Shown here: one piece after another, positions 6,226 through 13,493 of the stretch
Layout: each line of letters starts with the position of its first letter
How positions within the stretch are numbered: the stretch's first letter is position 1
Assembly: GCA_946558695.1 (NCBI GenBank)
Contig: CAMNTQ010000031.1
Span: 1 to 39,196 of the forward strand
Origin: an uncultured Lachnospiraceae bacterium
GTDB taxonomy: Bacteria > Bacillota > Clostridia > Lachnospirales > Lachnospiraceae
Direction of reading: 5' to 3'
Length of the DNA: 39,196 nucleotides
The notes under the pieces: model-generated
What the model saw: the letters and a program-made list of their open reading frames with translations, nothing else
The model's database searches: none
Told to the model about the DNA's origin: nothing
Made by a program: the position numbers and the translations under genes

Positions 6226-7278
6226 TTAATGCTGATCATCCTTATATTGTGAGTCAAAGAGAGCTTTCAATTCATAGAAGCTCTCTTTAAATTTGGGCGA
6301 AACAGCAGACGGATTCCTGTGGATGATGTTCACTGCTTTCTGATATTCCTTATCTTTTCTCGTTTTCAGTTTTATGTCTATATATTTGAGTTTCTGTTTC
6401 AATTCATTGAGATCTGCGACATGAGAAATAAGCCCCGTCCGTTCTGCGGAAGAAACGTCTGATTGAAGAAGGGTTTGCAACTCTGTGATATAGGCGTCGG
6501 TCTTGCTTTCAAGTAATATAAGCAGATGTGATTTCCTTGTTTTGTGTTCTTTTAATTTATTCAGCAGGGCAGTTTTATAGGACCGGTTAAGCAGCTCTGT
6601 TTTTTGCGCGAGCAGTTCACGGGTTTCTGTAAGCTCTGTTTCTATCTCATGCAGATGTTCATGGAATTTCACCGAATTCAGAGCAATATTTTCCGATACA
6701 TTTTCGAGTTTATCTTCTAAGGAGGAAAGTACGGCGCTGTGCTCTGAAAGCTCTTTCAAGAGTTCTCTCAGATCCAGAGCGGATTGTACGGACCTTGTAG
6801 TATCCACGGCAAATGCAGCGACAAGTACGGTACTTGTAAAATTTGCAATATTTGCGGGGATTTTTAATATGATATTTTCAAAGGGGAGGTGCAGCGCCTT
6901 TACCATAAGTACAGAAAATGCTCCCCATCCGAGAGAGCAGAGCAGACAGATATGTCCGTTCAGGTTAAAGCGGTTGCTGCTGTAATCCCAGTATCTGACA
7001 TGGAATAACCGCTCCATTGCCGCTCCGGTGAAGTACTCTAAGATAGTCGCGCCAATCATGCCAAACAGGAAGATAAGAGCAATGCTGCTTCTTACCGGCA
7101 AAGTGATCCAAAGGACTGTGATTGCCCCAAAACCATAGATGGGAATGAGCGGGCCGTACAGGAAGCCCCGGTTTATCCAGCGCCTTTGCAGAGCAGAAAC
7201 ATATAGGCTTTCCCAGATCCATCCAAGAAAACAGTATAAAAAGAAAAATAACAGCCATTGGGCCTGAGAGTACAGCAT
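6226..7278 (-). CDS. Putative ABC-transporter-type membrane protein (PF06541-like), 350 aa
   Basis: The N-terminal 180 residues match the CmpB-like 'putative ABC transporter permease' family: FFLYCFLGWIWESLYVS, NRGFLYGPLIPIYGFGA, ILEYFTGAAMERLF and YWDYSSNRFNLNGHICL, with five to six membrane segments. The C-terminal 160 residues are a long charged, coiled-coil-like helix region (repeated Leu/Glu/Lys, such as LSSLEDKLENVSENI). ATG 7278 follows a GGGGAG ribosome binding site; the 13-residue longer form from 7317 does not. No ATPase or binding protein is nearby, so the transporter label should be taken lightly. It is monocistronic and convergent with the HAAS gene. Confidence 0.8.
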   Translation of the reverse strand: MLYSQAQWLLFFFLYCFLGWIWESLYVSALQRRWINRGFLYGPLIPIYGFGAITVLWITLPVRSSIALIFLFGMIGATILEYFTGAAMERLFHVRYWDYSSNRFNLNGHICLLCSLGWGAFSVLMVKALHLPFENIILKIPANIANFTSTVLVAAFAVDTTRSVQSALDLRELLKELSEHSAVLSSLEDKLENVSENIALNSVKFHEHLHEIETELTETRELLAQKTELLNRSYKTALLNKLKEHKTRKSHLLILLESKTDAYITELQTLLQSDVSSAERTGLISHVADLNELKQKLKYIDIKLKTRKDKEYQKAVNIIHRNPSAVSPKFKESFYELKALFDSQYKDDQH

Positions 7279-7344
7279 ATGATCATCTCCCCGTCTTATG
7301 TCATCTTTTGTCAACAAATCATATTGATGATAGCATAAAACAAA

Positions 7345-7572
7345 TTAAAAGACAAATATATCTGCTGGGGTTTCGCTGTTAAGTACAGCGGAATTTTCCG
7401 TTTTATACGTCGGCGTCTTTCTGGTATTCTGGTATTCTGGTATTTTGGTTAATAGTTTCACTTGATCTATTGCCTTGTCTTGACCAATACTATTAAGGCT
7501 ATCATAGCTTTCCAGAAGGAGCTTCTTTTTTGCGTCCAAGTGCAAATTTGTGGTTGATAATGATAAATGCAT
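7345..7572 (-). pseudogene. Possible C-terminal relic of an HTH (XRE-type) regulator
   Basis: The reverse strand reads DAKKKLLLESYDSLNSIG then KAIDQVKLLTKIPEYQ, a helical pattern like the tail of XRE-type regulators of clostridial mobile elements. No HTH domain and no ribosome binding site are present. After PEYQNT the frame runs through an 8-bp tandem repeat and becomes low-quality. It overlaps the start of the sigma-factor relic by 6 bp. The family assignment is tentative. Confidence 0.25.
7421..7444. repeat. Three tandem copies of an 8-bp unit
   Basis: CTGGTATT occurs three times perfectly (7421-7428, 7429-7436, 7437-7444) and is followed by a variant TTGGTT. It lies in the relic ORF on the reverse strand, where 8-bp steps would change the reading frame. 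Confidence 0.9.
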
Positions 7573-8073
7573 TTTTGCAATACGTGTGCCCCTTTGGGAG
7601 TAGAACGGGAAAAACTGCAGGCGATTAAAAGAAGCGTCAGGCTGGAACGGGTTACAAGCCTAAGTGAGCCGGCAGCCGGAGAGGATGAAGAAATTACGCT
7701 GTATGATATGATTGCATCGGATGAGGATGTGGAAGAGGATGCCATAAAGAAACAGGATACTGCGGACAGGAGACGTGAATTATGGATTGCGGTAGATCAG
7801 CTTTTGGAGGCAGTCAGACTTCGTTACAGATGCGGCATGACGCTTAAGGAGGTTGGACAGAGTCTGGGAGTGGGAGTGGAGAGGGCGGGACAGATAGAGG
7901 CGAAGGCAATGAGAAAGCTGGGACAAAGAAGCAGGGATAAGAAGTTTCGGGCGTACTATGAACAATATCTGGCAGCAGGCCCTATACATCATATCGGGGC
8001 GGAGAGTTTCAGGAGGAATCATACAAGTGAAGTGGAATGGGAAATATTGAAGATATTGGAACAAGAAAAATAA
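7567..8073 (+). pseudogene. Truncated sigma-70-family factor (region 4 retained)
   Basis: The central part has sigma region 4: RRRELWIAVDQLLEAVRLRY, GMTLKEVGQSLGVGVERAGQ and QIEAKAMRKLGQ, the classic -35-binding helix-turn-helix. The tail AYYEQYLAAGPIHHIGAESF resembles sigma-like proteins of integrated elements. Region 2 and most of region 3 are missing: the frame begins only about 11 codons before the conserved LGVEREKLQAI, the ATG at 7567 has no ribosome binding site, and the upstream DNA is another gene's relic on the opposite strand. The usual length is about twice this. A functional short regulator cannot be excluded, but a 5'-truncated relic of a mobile element is more likely. Confidence 0.6.
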
Positions 8074-8097
8074 TATCTTAATATCATCAGGGACAGC

Positions 8098-8140
8098 AAA
8101 AACCTCACAACCCGAAGGAATGTGAGGTTTTCGTTGTTGT
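8098..8140 (+). terminator. Rho-independent terminator after the sigma relic
   Basis: AAAACCTCACA (8098-8108) pairs with TGTGAGGTTTT (8121-8131) and is followed by a T-rich tract (CGTTGTTGTT). The remaining DNA up to 8294 is AT-rich with no gene seen. Confidence 0.75.
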
Positions 8141-8294
8141 TATAGTTATCTAAAAGGAATGAGAGTAAAGTGCTGCACAATTCTTTGTGCATACTTTTAT
8201 GAGGGGGAGATAGCGATAAAATTCTTTATCAACTATCTGATATCAAGTATAAGAGATAAATGTGTCTAAAATATGTTGATTCTATAAAAGAAAA

Positions 8295-8322
8295 CAAAAA
8301 AACCTTAAGAACAGCTTAAGAA
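8295..8322 (-). terminator. Terminator of the Spo0A-C-like gene
   Basis: On the minus strand CTTAAG-CTGTT-CTTAAG is followed by GTTTTTTTG. CTTAAG is self-complementary, so the two copies pair. The stem is short and AT-rich, hence moderate confidence. Confidence 0.5.
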
Positions 8323-8336
8323 GATGGGAAGAAAAC

Positions 8337-8687
8337 CTAAATTGCAGGAGTAGTGTCGGATGTATGCTGAATGTATGCAACTAGAATATCTAAAAATTCG
8401 CCCGCTGTCGGTTTGTTATACAGCGGGCGATATGCTATGTCTTGTAAAAGTGATTTATTACCTTTGTCCCAGCATACTTGAACAACTGTGCGGATGTCCC
8501 TCTCAACGCTGCTTAAAGTAGTATTAAATTCTTTTGCGATTATCGGGTAGAGTAATTTACTAATTGAAAGCAGGTATTCCTCATCTGTTAGGCACAGGCT
8601 GACACCATAACAAAGATAACGGTATCCGCGGTAAGTTGCACCGATGCCGAGACGTCGTATAAGTCTTTCTATTGTTGTATTTTCCAT
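8337..8687 (-). CDS. Stand-alone Spo0A C-terminal (DNA-binding) domain protein, 116 aa
   Basis: The whole protein matches the Spo0A effector domain: IERLIRRLGIGATYRGYRYL at the start, ISKLLYPIIAKEFNTTLSSV in the middle, then ERDIRTVVQVCWDKGN, and KPTAGEFLDILVAYI at the end. There is no receiver domain, so it cannot be switched by phosphorylation like Spo0A. ATG 8687 follows an AGGGG ribosome binding site; the 20-residue upstream extension does not look coding. The gene is monocistronic and divergent from the two-component system at 8955. The shared intergenic DNA contains a 0A-box-like TTCGACA. It may bind 0A boxes and compete with or tune Spo0A; that is inference. Confidence 0.85.
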   Translation of the reverse strand: MENTTIERLIRRLGIGATYRGYRYLCYGVSLCLTDEEYLLSISKLLYPIIAKEFNTTLSSVERDIRTVVQVCWDKGNKSLLQDIAYRPLYNKPTAGEFLDILVAYIQHTSDTTPAI

Positions 8688-8735
8688 AGTTTGTCCCCTA
8701 ATCTTTTGTGATATTTCCAGTCTTAACCATATTAT

Positions 8736-8785
8736 AGTCGAAAACATATGTGTAAAGCTGTTTCATAATTCGAAATTATTCGACA
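8736..8785. promoter_or_regulatory. 0A-box-like sites upstream of the Spo0A-C-like gene
   Basis: TTCGACA at 8779-8785 is the exact complement of the Spo0A box TGTCGAA, and AGTCGAA at 8736-8742 is one base off. Both are in the promoter region of the minus-strand Spo0A-C-like gene. Chance occurrence of 7-mers in AT-rich DNA cannot be excluded. Confidence 0.4.
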
Positions 8786-8882
8786 TTTTACGATAAAATA
8801 TGACACATTTTCCAGAAGAAAATATAATTTTAAGCCGTTCGAAAAAGTGTCTTTAAGGATTGTCAGGTGCATTTCATAATAT

Positions 8883-8935
8883 CTTAAGATTTTTCAGCAA
8901 TCGGTCTTAAAAATTCCCTGATATTCTTGTATAGT
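8883..8935 (+). promoter_or_regulatory. Putative promoter and response-regulator sites before the two-component operon
   Basis: A TATAGT -10-like box (8930-8935) has only a poor -35. It is preceded by CTTAAG (8883-8888) and CTTAAA (8906-8911), about two helical turns apart, as direct repeats. A weak -35 with upstream repeats fits autoactivation by an OmpR-type regulator. This is tentative. Confidence 0.3.
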
Positions 8936-8954
8936 ATAAGGGAGGTGATGAAAG

Positions 8955-9650
8955 ATGGCTAAAATATTAGTTTGTGATGATGATAAGGAAATTGTAGAAG
9001 CAATAGAGATTTATCTGTTACAGGAAGGTTATGAAGTGCTTAAGGCATATGATGGTATGGAAGCGCTTCGTGTTCTGGAGACAGAGCATGTGGATTTGCT
9101 GGTGATGGATATTATGATGCCAAGGCTTGACGGTATACGGGCGACACTAAAGATTCGTGAAGAGAATAACATGCCGATCATTATCCTGTCGGCGAAGTCG
9201 GAGGATGCCGATAAGATTCTGGGGCTTAATATAGGGGCGGATGATTATGTGACAAAACCCTTTAACCCGTTGGAGCTTATTGCGCGGGTAAAATCACAGA
9301 TTCGCAGATATACGAAGCTTGGCAGTACGGTAGAAGCAGAACAGGCATCGGTATATACAGTCGGAGGCTTGTCAGTGAACGATGATCTGAAAGAAGTGAC
9401 AGTAGACGGTGAGCTTGTAAAGCTGACTCCGTTAGAATATAGCATATTACTGCTTCTTGTAAAGAATCAGGGAAAAGTATTTTCCATCAGTCAGATCTAC
9501 GAAGATATCTGGAACGAGGATGCGATCGGGGTGGACAATACGGTGGCGGTGCATATCAGACACATCCGGGAAAAGATAGAGATTAATCCGAAGGAACCGC
9601 GTTATCTGAAAGTTGTATGGGGAGTAGGATATAAGATTGAAAAATCATAA
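8955..9650 (+). CDS. OmpR-family response regulator (VanR-like), 231 aa
   Basis: The receiver domain (residues 1-115) has the acidic pocket CDDD at 7-10, phospho-acceptor Asp52 in VMDIMMPRLDG, the switch residue in IILSAKSED, and the conserved Lys in DDYVTKPFNP. The C-terminal winged helix has LTPLEYSILLLLVKNQGKVF and VDNTVAVHIRHIREKIE, ending in VVWGVGYKIEK. The length is normal. It has a strong GGGAGGTGATG ribosome binding site and lies 11 bp before the histidine kinase gene, with which it forms a pair. The layout is like VanR/VanS-type systems of Firmicutes, but no van-type target gene is nearby. Confidence 0.95.
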   Translation: MAKILVCDDDKEIVEAIEIYLLQEGYEVLKAYDGMEALRVLETEHVDLLVMDIMMPRLDGIRATLKIREENNMPIIILSAKSEDADKILGLNIGADDYVTKPFNPLELIARVKSQIRRYTKLGSTVEAEQASVYTVGGLSVNDDLKEVTVDGELVKLTPLEYSILLLLVKNQGKVFSISQIYEDIWNEDAIGVDNTVAVHIRHIREKIEINPKEPRYLKVVWGVGYKIEKS

Positions 9651-9661
9651 AGGGGAATTTT

Positions 9662-12265
9662 ATGAAAGAAAAATGGTATAAAAGCGGTGTGACTAAGGCT
9701 GTTTTAATCGTAGCAGCCCATGTGTTGGTTATTGTGATAACTGCAAGCGTTATGTGGCTGCTTTCTTATCCGGTATTGCGTGCGGAGATATTTGCGGGAA
9801 ATCCTGCAAAAGAATATAAGGATTCCAGAAATTTTATTGATAAGATGCTGCAATACAGTCAGCAGGCAGTTTCTGGAATTAAAAGCGCTGATCTTTTTGA
9901 GACAGAAGGGAAGTATAATCCGGACAAGATTGTGGATATTGAGAAATATTATAAGACGAATACTTTTGACGGAGAGAATGAAAGCGGATTTGCCTACCGT
10001 CTGGGAGATCTGCTTGAATGGGCGGGAATCTGGTATGGGAATGAATTTTCAGATGTAAACGCCAATTCTGAGGAGAGCATACGCCTTGATGAGAATACAG
10101 AGGGCATCATTGTCTGCAAAACGGCGGATGATACGTTTGAGTATTACCGGATGTCTGACTTCTACGAAGCGATAAAAAGCGGCGGGCTTCAGTTTATTGT
10201 ATCGCAGGAAGAGAATGAATTTACGGACGGCTTTATTGTTGAGGATATTTCAGGACAGTATGTGCTTCCGGAAGGAGGATTCCGGGGAGTTCAGGATAAG
10301 GCTGGCACAGTAGTCTATAAAGACTGCTGGGTTTATGACGGAGCGGTGCAGGTAGAGCAGTTTGCACCTGTGGGTGCGGAAGATATCCTTGCGATCGTGA
10401 ATGGCAGTCCCCAGTGGAACGGAAGGCTTGACGAGGCTTATAATATGCTTGACAATGTGCTTTATGCGCTGAATGATCAGTATGCGATATATGAAAAGTC
10501 TCGTGAGAGCGTAAAGGAAGGGGATACGAATTTCTCTTATATCTATGCCGACACGAAGAACCGCCGTGTCTATACGAACAAGGCGGAGTACCGTTCATAC
10601 GACGCATTAAAGGATAATATAGATAAAATAAAAGAGTCGGGAAGATATGTTGTCGTGAATCCAAAGCTTGCGGATTTTGAAACGGATATGAAGGGGGTAG
10701 ACGCCTCGCTGTGGAGAGATTCGGTAAAAAATTCCGGGCTGGACAAAGAGAATTTTCTGTTTGCGGCGGTAGTAGATACGGCATATCCGGTGCAGGATAC
10801 ATTTTATACGGCAAATGCGTTGTATGAAAAGTATGGAAGCAGCGCAAGAAGTATCGCAATGTTCGGATGTTTTGCGGCGGTCTTACTGATTGGCAGCATT
10901 CTGTGGCTGACGGTGATAGCGGGCCGGAGTGACAAAGATGAGGAGATTCATCTGAATGCGTTTGACAGATGGAAGACGGAGCTTGCGGCAGTGATCGTGG
11001 CTGTTACATGGTTCATCCCGACATTTCTGGCGACAGCCAATGTAGACTGGAAAGCGGTACTTCTGACGGATAAGGCAGTGTTATACCAACAGATACCGTA
11101 TATGAATGATTCGGTTCTGTTTATTATTATGGCGTGTATACTGGCCGCATTCACGTGCTGTATGTTTCTGGCGGGATTCTTAAGTCTTGTCAGAAGGATT
11201 AAGGCCAAAACTTTGTGGAAGAACAGCCTTGTAAGATGTTTCGGCATACTGGTAAAAGATATTTTCCAGAATTTGAACAGTATTTGGAAAACGATTCTGC
11301 TGTTTGGCATTTATGTTCTGATTCATTGGGGTATCGTTGTAAGCAGCGTAGGAGTAGATTATAATCTGGCGTTTATTTTACTCTTTGTGGACGGAGCGGC
11401 ATTTGTCTATCTTGTGTATAAAGCAATTGGACGGAGTAAGCTCAAGGGAGCTGTTAAGAAGATTTCCTACGGGGAACTGGGATATGAGATTCCGTTAGAT
11501 AAGCTTACCGGAGATCAGAGGGAGATTGCCAAGGACATTAATTCCATCAGCGAGGGGATGGAAGCGGCAGTGGCAGAGAGTGTCAAGAGCGAGCGGCTTA
11601 AGACGGATCTGATCACGAATGTATCTCATGACATTAAGACGCCCCTTACGTCGATCATTAATTATGTGGAGCTTTTAAAGCAGGAGAATTTTGAAGATGC
11701 AAAGATCAGAAGATATATTGAAGTACTGGAGCAGAAATCTCAGCGGCTTAAGACACTGACGGAGGATGTGGTCGAGGCTTCAAAGGTAAGCTCGGGAAAT
11801 ATTACTTTAGAGTATATGAATCTGAACCTTGCAGAGATGATACAACAGGTCAGCGGAGAGTTTGAAGAGCGTTTTCAGATGAGGAATCTCAAAGAGGTGC
11901 TTGTGCTTCCGGAAGAAGAGGTTATCATACGGGTGGACGGAAGAAGGATGTGGCGTATTTTTGAAAATATCTATAACAACGCGGCGAAATATGCTATGGA
12001 GGGCACGCGCATCTACGCAGAACTTGTCGTAGAATCGGGCAATACGAAGTTCAGCCTGAAGAATATATCAGAGCAGGCGCTTAATATATCCGCAGATGAA
12101 TTGACAGAGCGGTTTATCAGGGGCGATATTTCAAGAAGTACGGAAGGAAGCGGACTTGGTCTTTCCATCGCGAAGACGCTGGTACAGATGCAGGGCGGAT
12201 TATTTGAGCTGTATCTGGACGGAGACTTGTTTAAAGTGACAATTGCATTCCCAAAAGTGGAGTAA
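9662..12265 (+). CDS. Large multi-pass sensor histidine kinase, 867 aa
   Basis: The N-terminal membrane segment (about 15-38) is followed by a roughly 350-residue extracytoplasmic domain of no recognised family. Five more hydrophobic segments lie at about 395-417, 440-461, 483-509, 544-564 and 570-590, then a short HAMP-like linker. The HisKA box NVSHDIKTPLTS carries the phospho-acceptor His656. The ATPase part has the N box FENIYNNAAKYAM (near 770) and the G box GSGLGLSIAKTL (near 830). It is much longer than a standard VanS-like kinase because of the sensor and the membrane block. It is cotranscribed with the response regulator. The signal is unknown; cell-envelope sensing is plausible. Downstream is a terminator at 12271. 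Confidence 0.92.
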   Translation: MKEKWYKSGVTKAVLIVAAHVLVIVITASVMWLLSYPVLRAEIFAGNPAKEYKDSRNFIDKMLQYSQQAVSGIKSADLFETEGKYNPDKIVDIEKYYKTNTFDGENESGFAYRLGDLLEWAGIWYGNEFSDVNANSEESIRLDENTEGIIVCKTADDTFEYYRMSDFYEAIKSGGLQFIVSQEENEFTDGFIVEDISGQYVLPEGGFRGVQDKAGTVVYKDCWVYDGAVQVEQFAPVGAEDILAIVNGSPQWNGRLDEAYNMLDNVLYALNDQYAIYEKSRESVKEGDTNFSYIYADTKNRRVYTNKAEYRSYDALKDNIDKIKESGRYVVVNPKLADFETDMKGVDASLWRDSVKNSGLDKENFLFAAVVDTAYPVQDTFYTANALYEKYGSSARSIAMFGCFAAVLLIGSILWLTVIAGRSDKDEEIHLNAFDRWKTELAAVIVAVTWFIPTFLATANVDWKAVLLTDKAVLYQQIPYMNDSVLFIIMACILAAFTCCMFLAGFLSLVRRIKAKTLWKNSLVRCFGILVKDIFQNLNSIWKTILLFGIYVLIHWGIVVSSVGVDYNLAFILLFVDGAAFVYLVYKAIGRSKLKGAVKKISYGELGYEIPLDKLTGDQREIAKDINSISEGMEAAVAESVKSERLKTDLITNVSHDIKTPLTSIINYVELLKQENFEDAKIRRYIEVLEQKSQRLKTLTEDVVEASKVSSGNITLEYMNLNLAEMIQQVSGEFEERFQMRNLKEVLVLPEEEVIIRVDGRRMWRIFENIYNNAAKYAMEGTRIYAELVVESGNTKFSLKNISEQALNISADELTERFIRGDISRSTEGSGLGLSIAKTLVQMQGGLFELYLDGDLFKVTIAFPKVE

Positions 12266-12270
12266 TCTTT

Positions 12271-12317
12271 ATGAGGACAGGGCTTGTGCACTGTCTTCAT
12301 TGCTGTCTTCATTTTTT
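12271..12317 (+). terminator. Terminator after the histidine kinase gene, with a duplicated 3' arm
   Basis: ATGAGGACAG (12271-12280) can pair with CTGTCTTCAT at 12291-12300 or with a second identical CTGTCTTCAT at 12303-12312. The second is followed by a T run, giving the better terminator. Confidence 0.65.
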
Positions 12318-12355
12318 GAAACAATCTTGTTTCATGGCTTAAAATAAGGTATACT
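12317..12355 (+). promoter_or_regulatory. pfk promoter overlapped by an 18-bp palindrome
   Basis: TTGTTT (12327-12332) and TATACT (12350-12355) are 17 bp apart. The perfect inverted repeat TGAAACA-ATCT-TGTTTCA (12317-12334) covers the -35 box, a position suited to a repressor. It does not fit the CcpA cre consensus, which has a central CG. Confidence 0.55.
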
Positions 12356-12393
12356 GTCTGTAGCAACAATTTTATAGAAGGAGAGGTAGACGT

Positions 12394-13467
12394 ATGTTAA
12401 GAATAGGAATGCTTACCAGCGGCGGAGACTGTCAGGCGCTGAATGCGGCGATGCGCGGAGTTGTGAAGGGAATCTGTTCAAAACGTGATGACGTAGAGAT
12501 TTACGGATTTCAGGAAGGCTATAAAGGTCTGATTTATTCTAATTTTAAAATGCTGACTTCTAGGGATTTTTCCGGAATCCTGACCGTTGGCGGTACCATT
12601 CTTGGGACATCGAGACAGCCGTTTAAGATGATGCGTGTTCCGGATGAGAATGGTCTTGACAAGGTTGAGGCTATGAAGCACACTTATCACAAGCTGAATT
12701 TGGATTGTCTGGTCGTACTCGGTGGAAATGGTACACATAAAAGCGCCCATATGCTGAGCGAGGAAGGGCTGAATGTGATCACGCTTCCGAAGACGATTGA
12801 TAATGACTTATGGGGAACAGAGATGACGTTCGGTTTTCAGAGTGCTGTTGACATTGCGACCGATACGATTGACCGTATCCATACGACGGCGACCTCCCAC
12901 AGCCGCGTATTTATTGTTGAAGTTATGGGACATAAGGTCGGATGGGTAACGCTTCATGCGGGAGTTGCAGGCGGAGCAGATATTGTACTGCTTCCAGAGA
13001 TTCCTTATGATATTGATGTGATTGCGGAGGCGATTAACAGAAGAAAAGCTGCAGGCAAAAAGTTTACGATCATAGCAGTTGCGGAAGGTGCGATATCCAA
13101 GCAGGATGCGAAGCTTTCCAAAAAAGATTTAAAGAAGAAAAAGGAAAAAGAAAAATATCCTTCTGTAGCGTATGAATTGGCAGAGAAGGTACAGAAGAAG
13201 ACGGATCAAGAAGTGAGGATCACTGTACCAGGACATACTCAGAGGGGCGGTTCGCCGTGTCCGTATGACAGAGTATTGTCTACGAGACTTGGCGCGGCAG
13301 CGGCAGAAGCGATTCTGGACGGCGAATTCGGCTGTATGATCGGCGTTAAGAAGAATGAGATGGTGCGCGTACCGCTTTCGGAAGTTGCGGGCAAGTTGAA
13401 GTATGTTGATCCGAAGGCATCGATCATCAAAGAAGCGGAGCTTACTGGAATCAGTTTCGGCGTATAA
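12394..13467 (+). CDS. pfkA: 6-phosphofructokinase, 357 aa
   Basis: It phosphorylates fructose 6-phosphate in glycolysis. The phosphoryl-donor motif is LTSGGDCQALNAA, the nucleotide/Mg loop is LVVLGGNGTHKS (Asn112, Gly113), and the catalytic motif is PKTIDNDLWGT (Lys133, Asp136, Asp138). The substrate loop MGHKVGWVTL and PGHTQRGGSP follow. Compared with E. coli PfkA, Gly113 corresponds to the ATP-type Gly104, Lys133 corresponds to the PPi-type Lys124, and the Asp103 equivalent is Asn. This mixed pattern occurs in a clade of anaerobe PFKs whose donor is not obvious from sequence. It is followed after 26 bp by dnaX without a terminator. Confidence 0.92.
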   Translation: MLRIGMLTSGGDCQALNAAMRGVVKGICSKRDDVEIYGFQEGYKGLIYSNFKMLTSRDFSGILTVGGTILGTSRQPFKMMRVPDENGLDKVEAMKHTYHKLNLDCLVVLGGNGTHKSAHMLSEEGLNVITLPKTIDNDLWGTEMTFGFQSAVDIATDTIDRIHTTATSHSRVFIVEVMGHKVGWVTLHAGVAGGADIVLLPEIPYDIDVIAEAINRRKAAGKKFTIIAVAEGAISKQDAKLSKKDLKKKKEKEKYPSVAYELAEKVQKKTDQEVRITVPGHTQRGGSPCPYDRVLSTRLGAAAAEAILDGEFGCMIGVKKNEMVRVPLSEVAGKLKYVDPKASIIKEAELTGISFGV

Positions 13468-13493
13468 CAGATTTGGAAATGGAGAGTAATCAG

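Noticed and set aside
8304..8320. CTTAAG repeats 11 bp apart as an OmpR-type binding site
   Set aside because: They lie directly after the stop of the minus-strand gene, pair with each other and are followed by a T run on that strand, so a terminator is more likely.
10233..10859. Long minus-strand ORF (208 residues) inside the histidine kinase gene
   Set aside because: It is a Pro/His/Cys-rich shadow of the real kinase frame without a ribosome binding site.
12317..12334. CcpA cre site upstream of pfk
   Set aside because: The palindrome lacks the central CG and the 14-bp spacing of cre.
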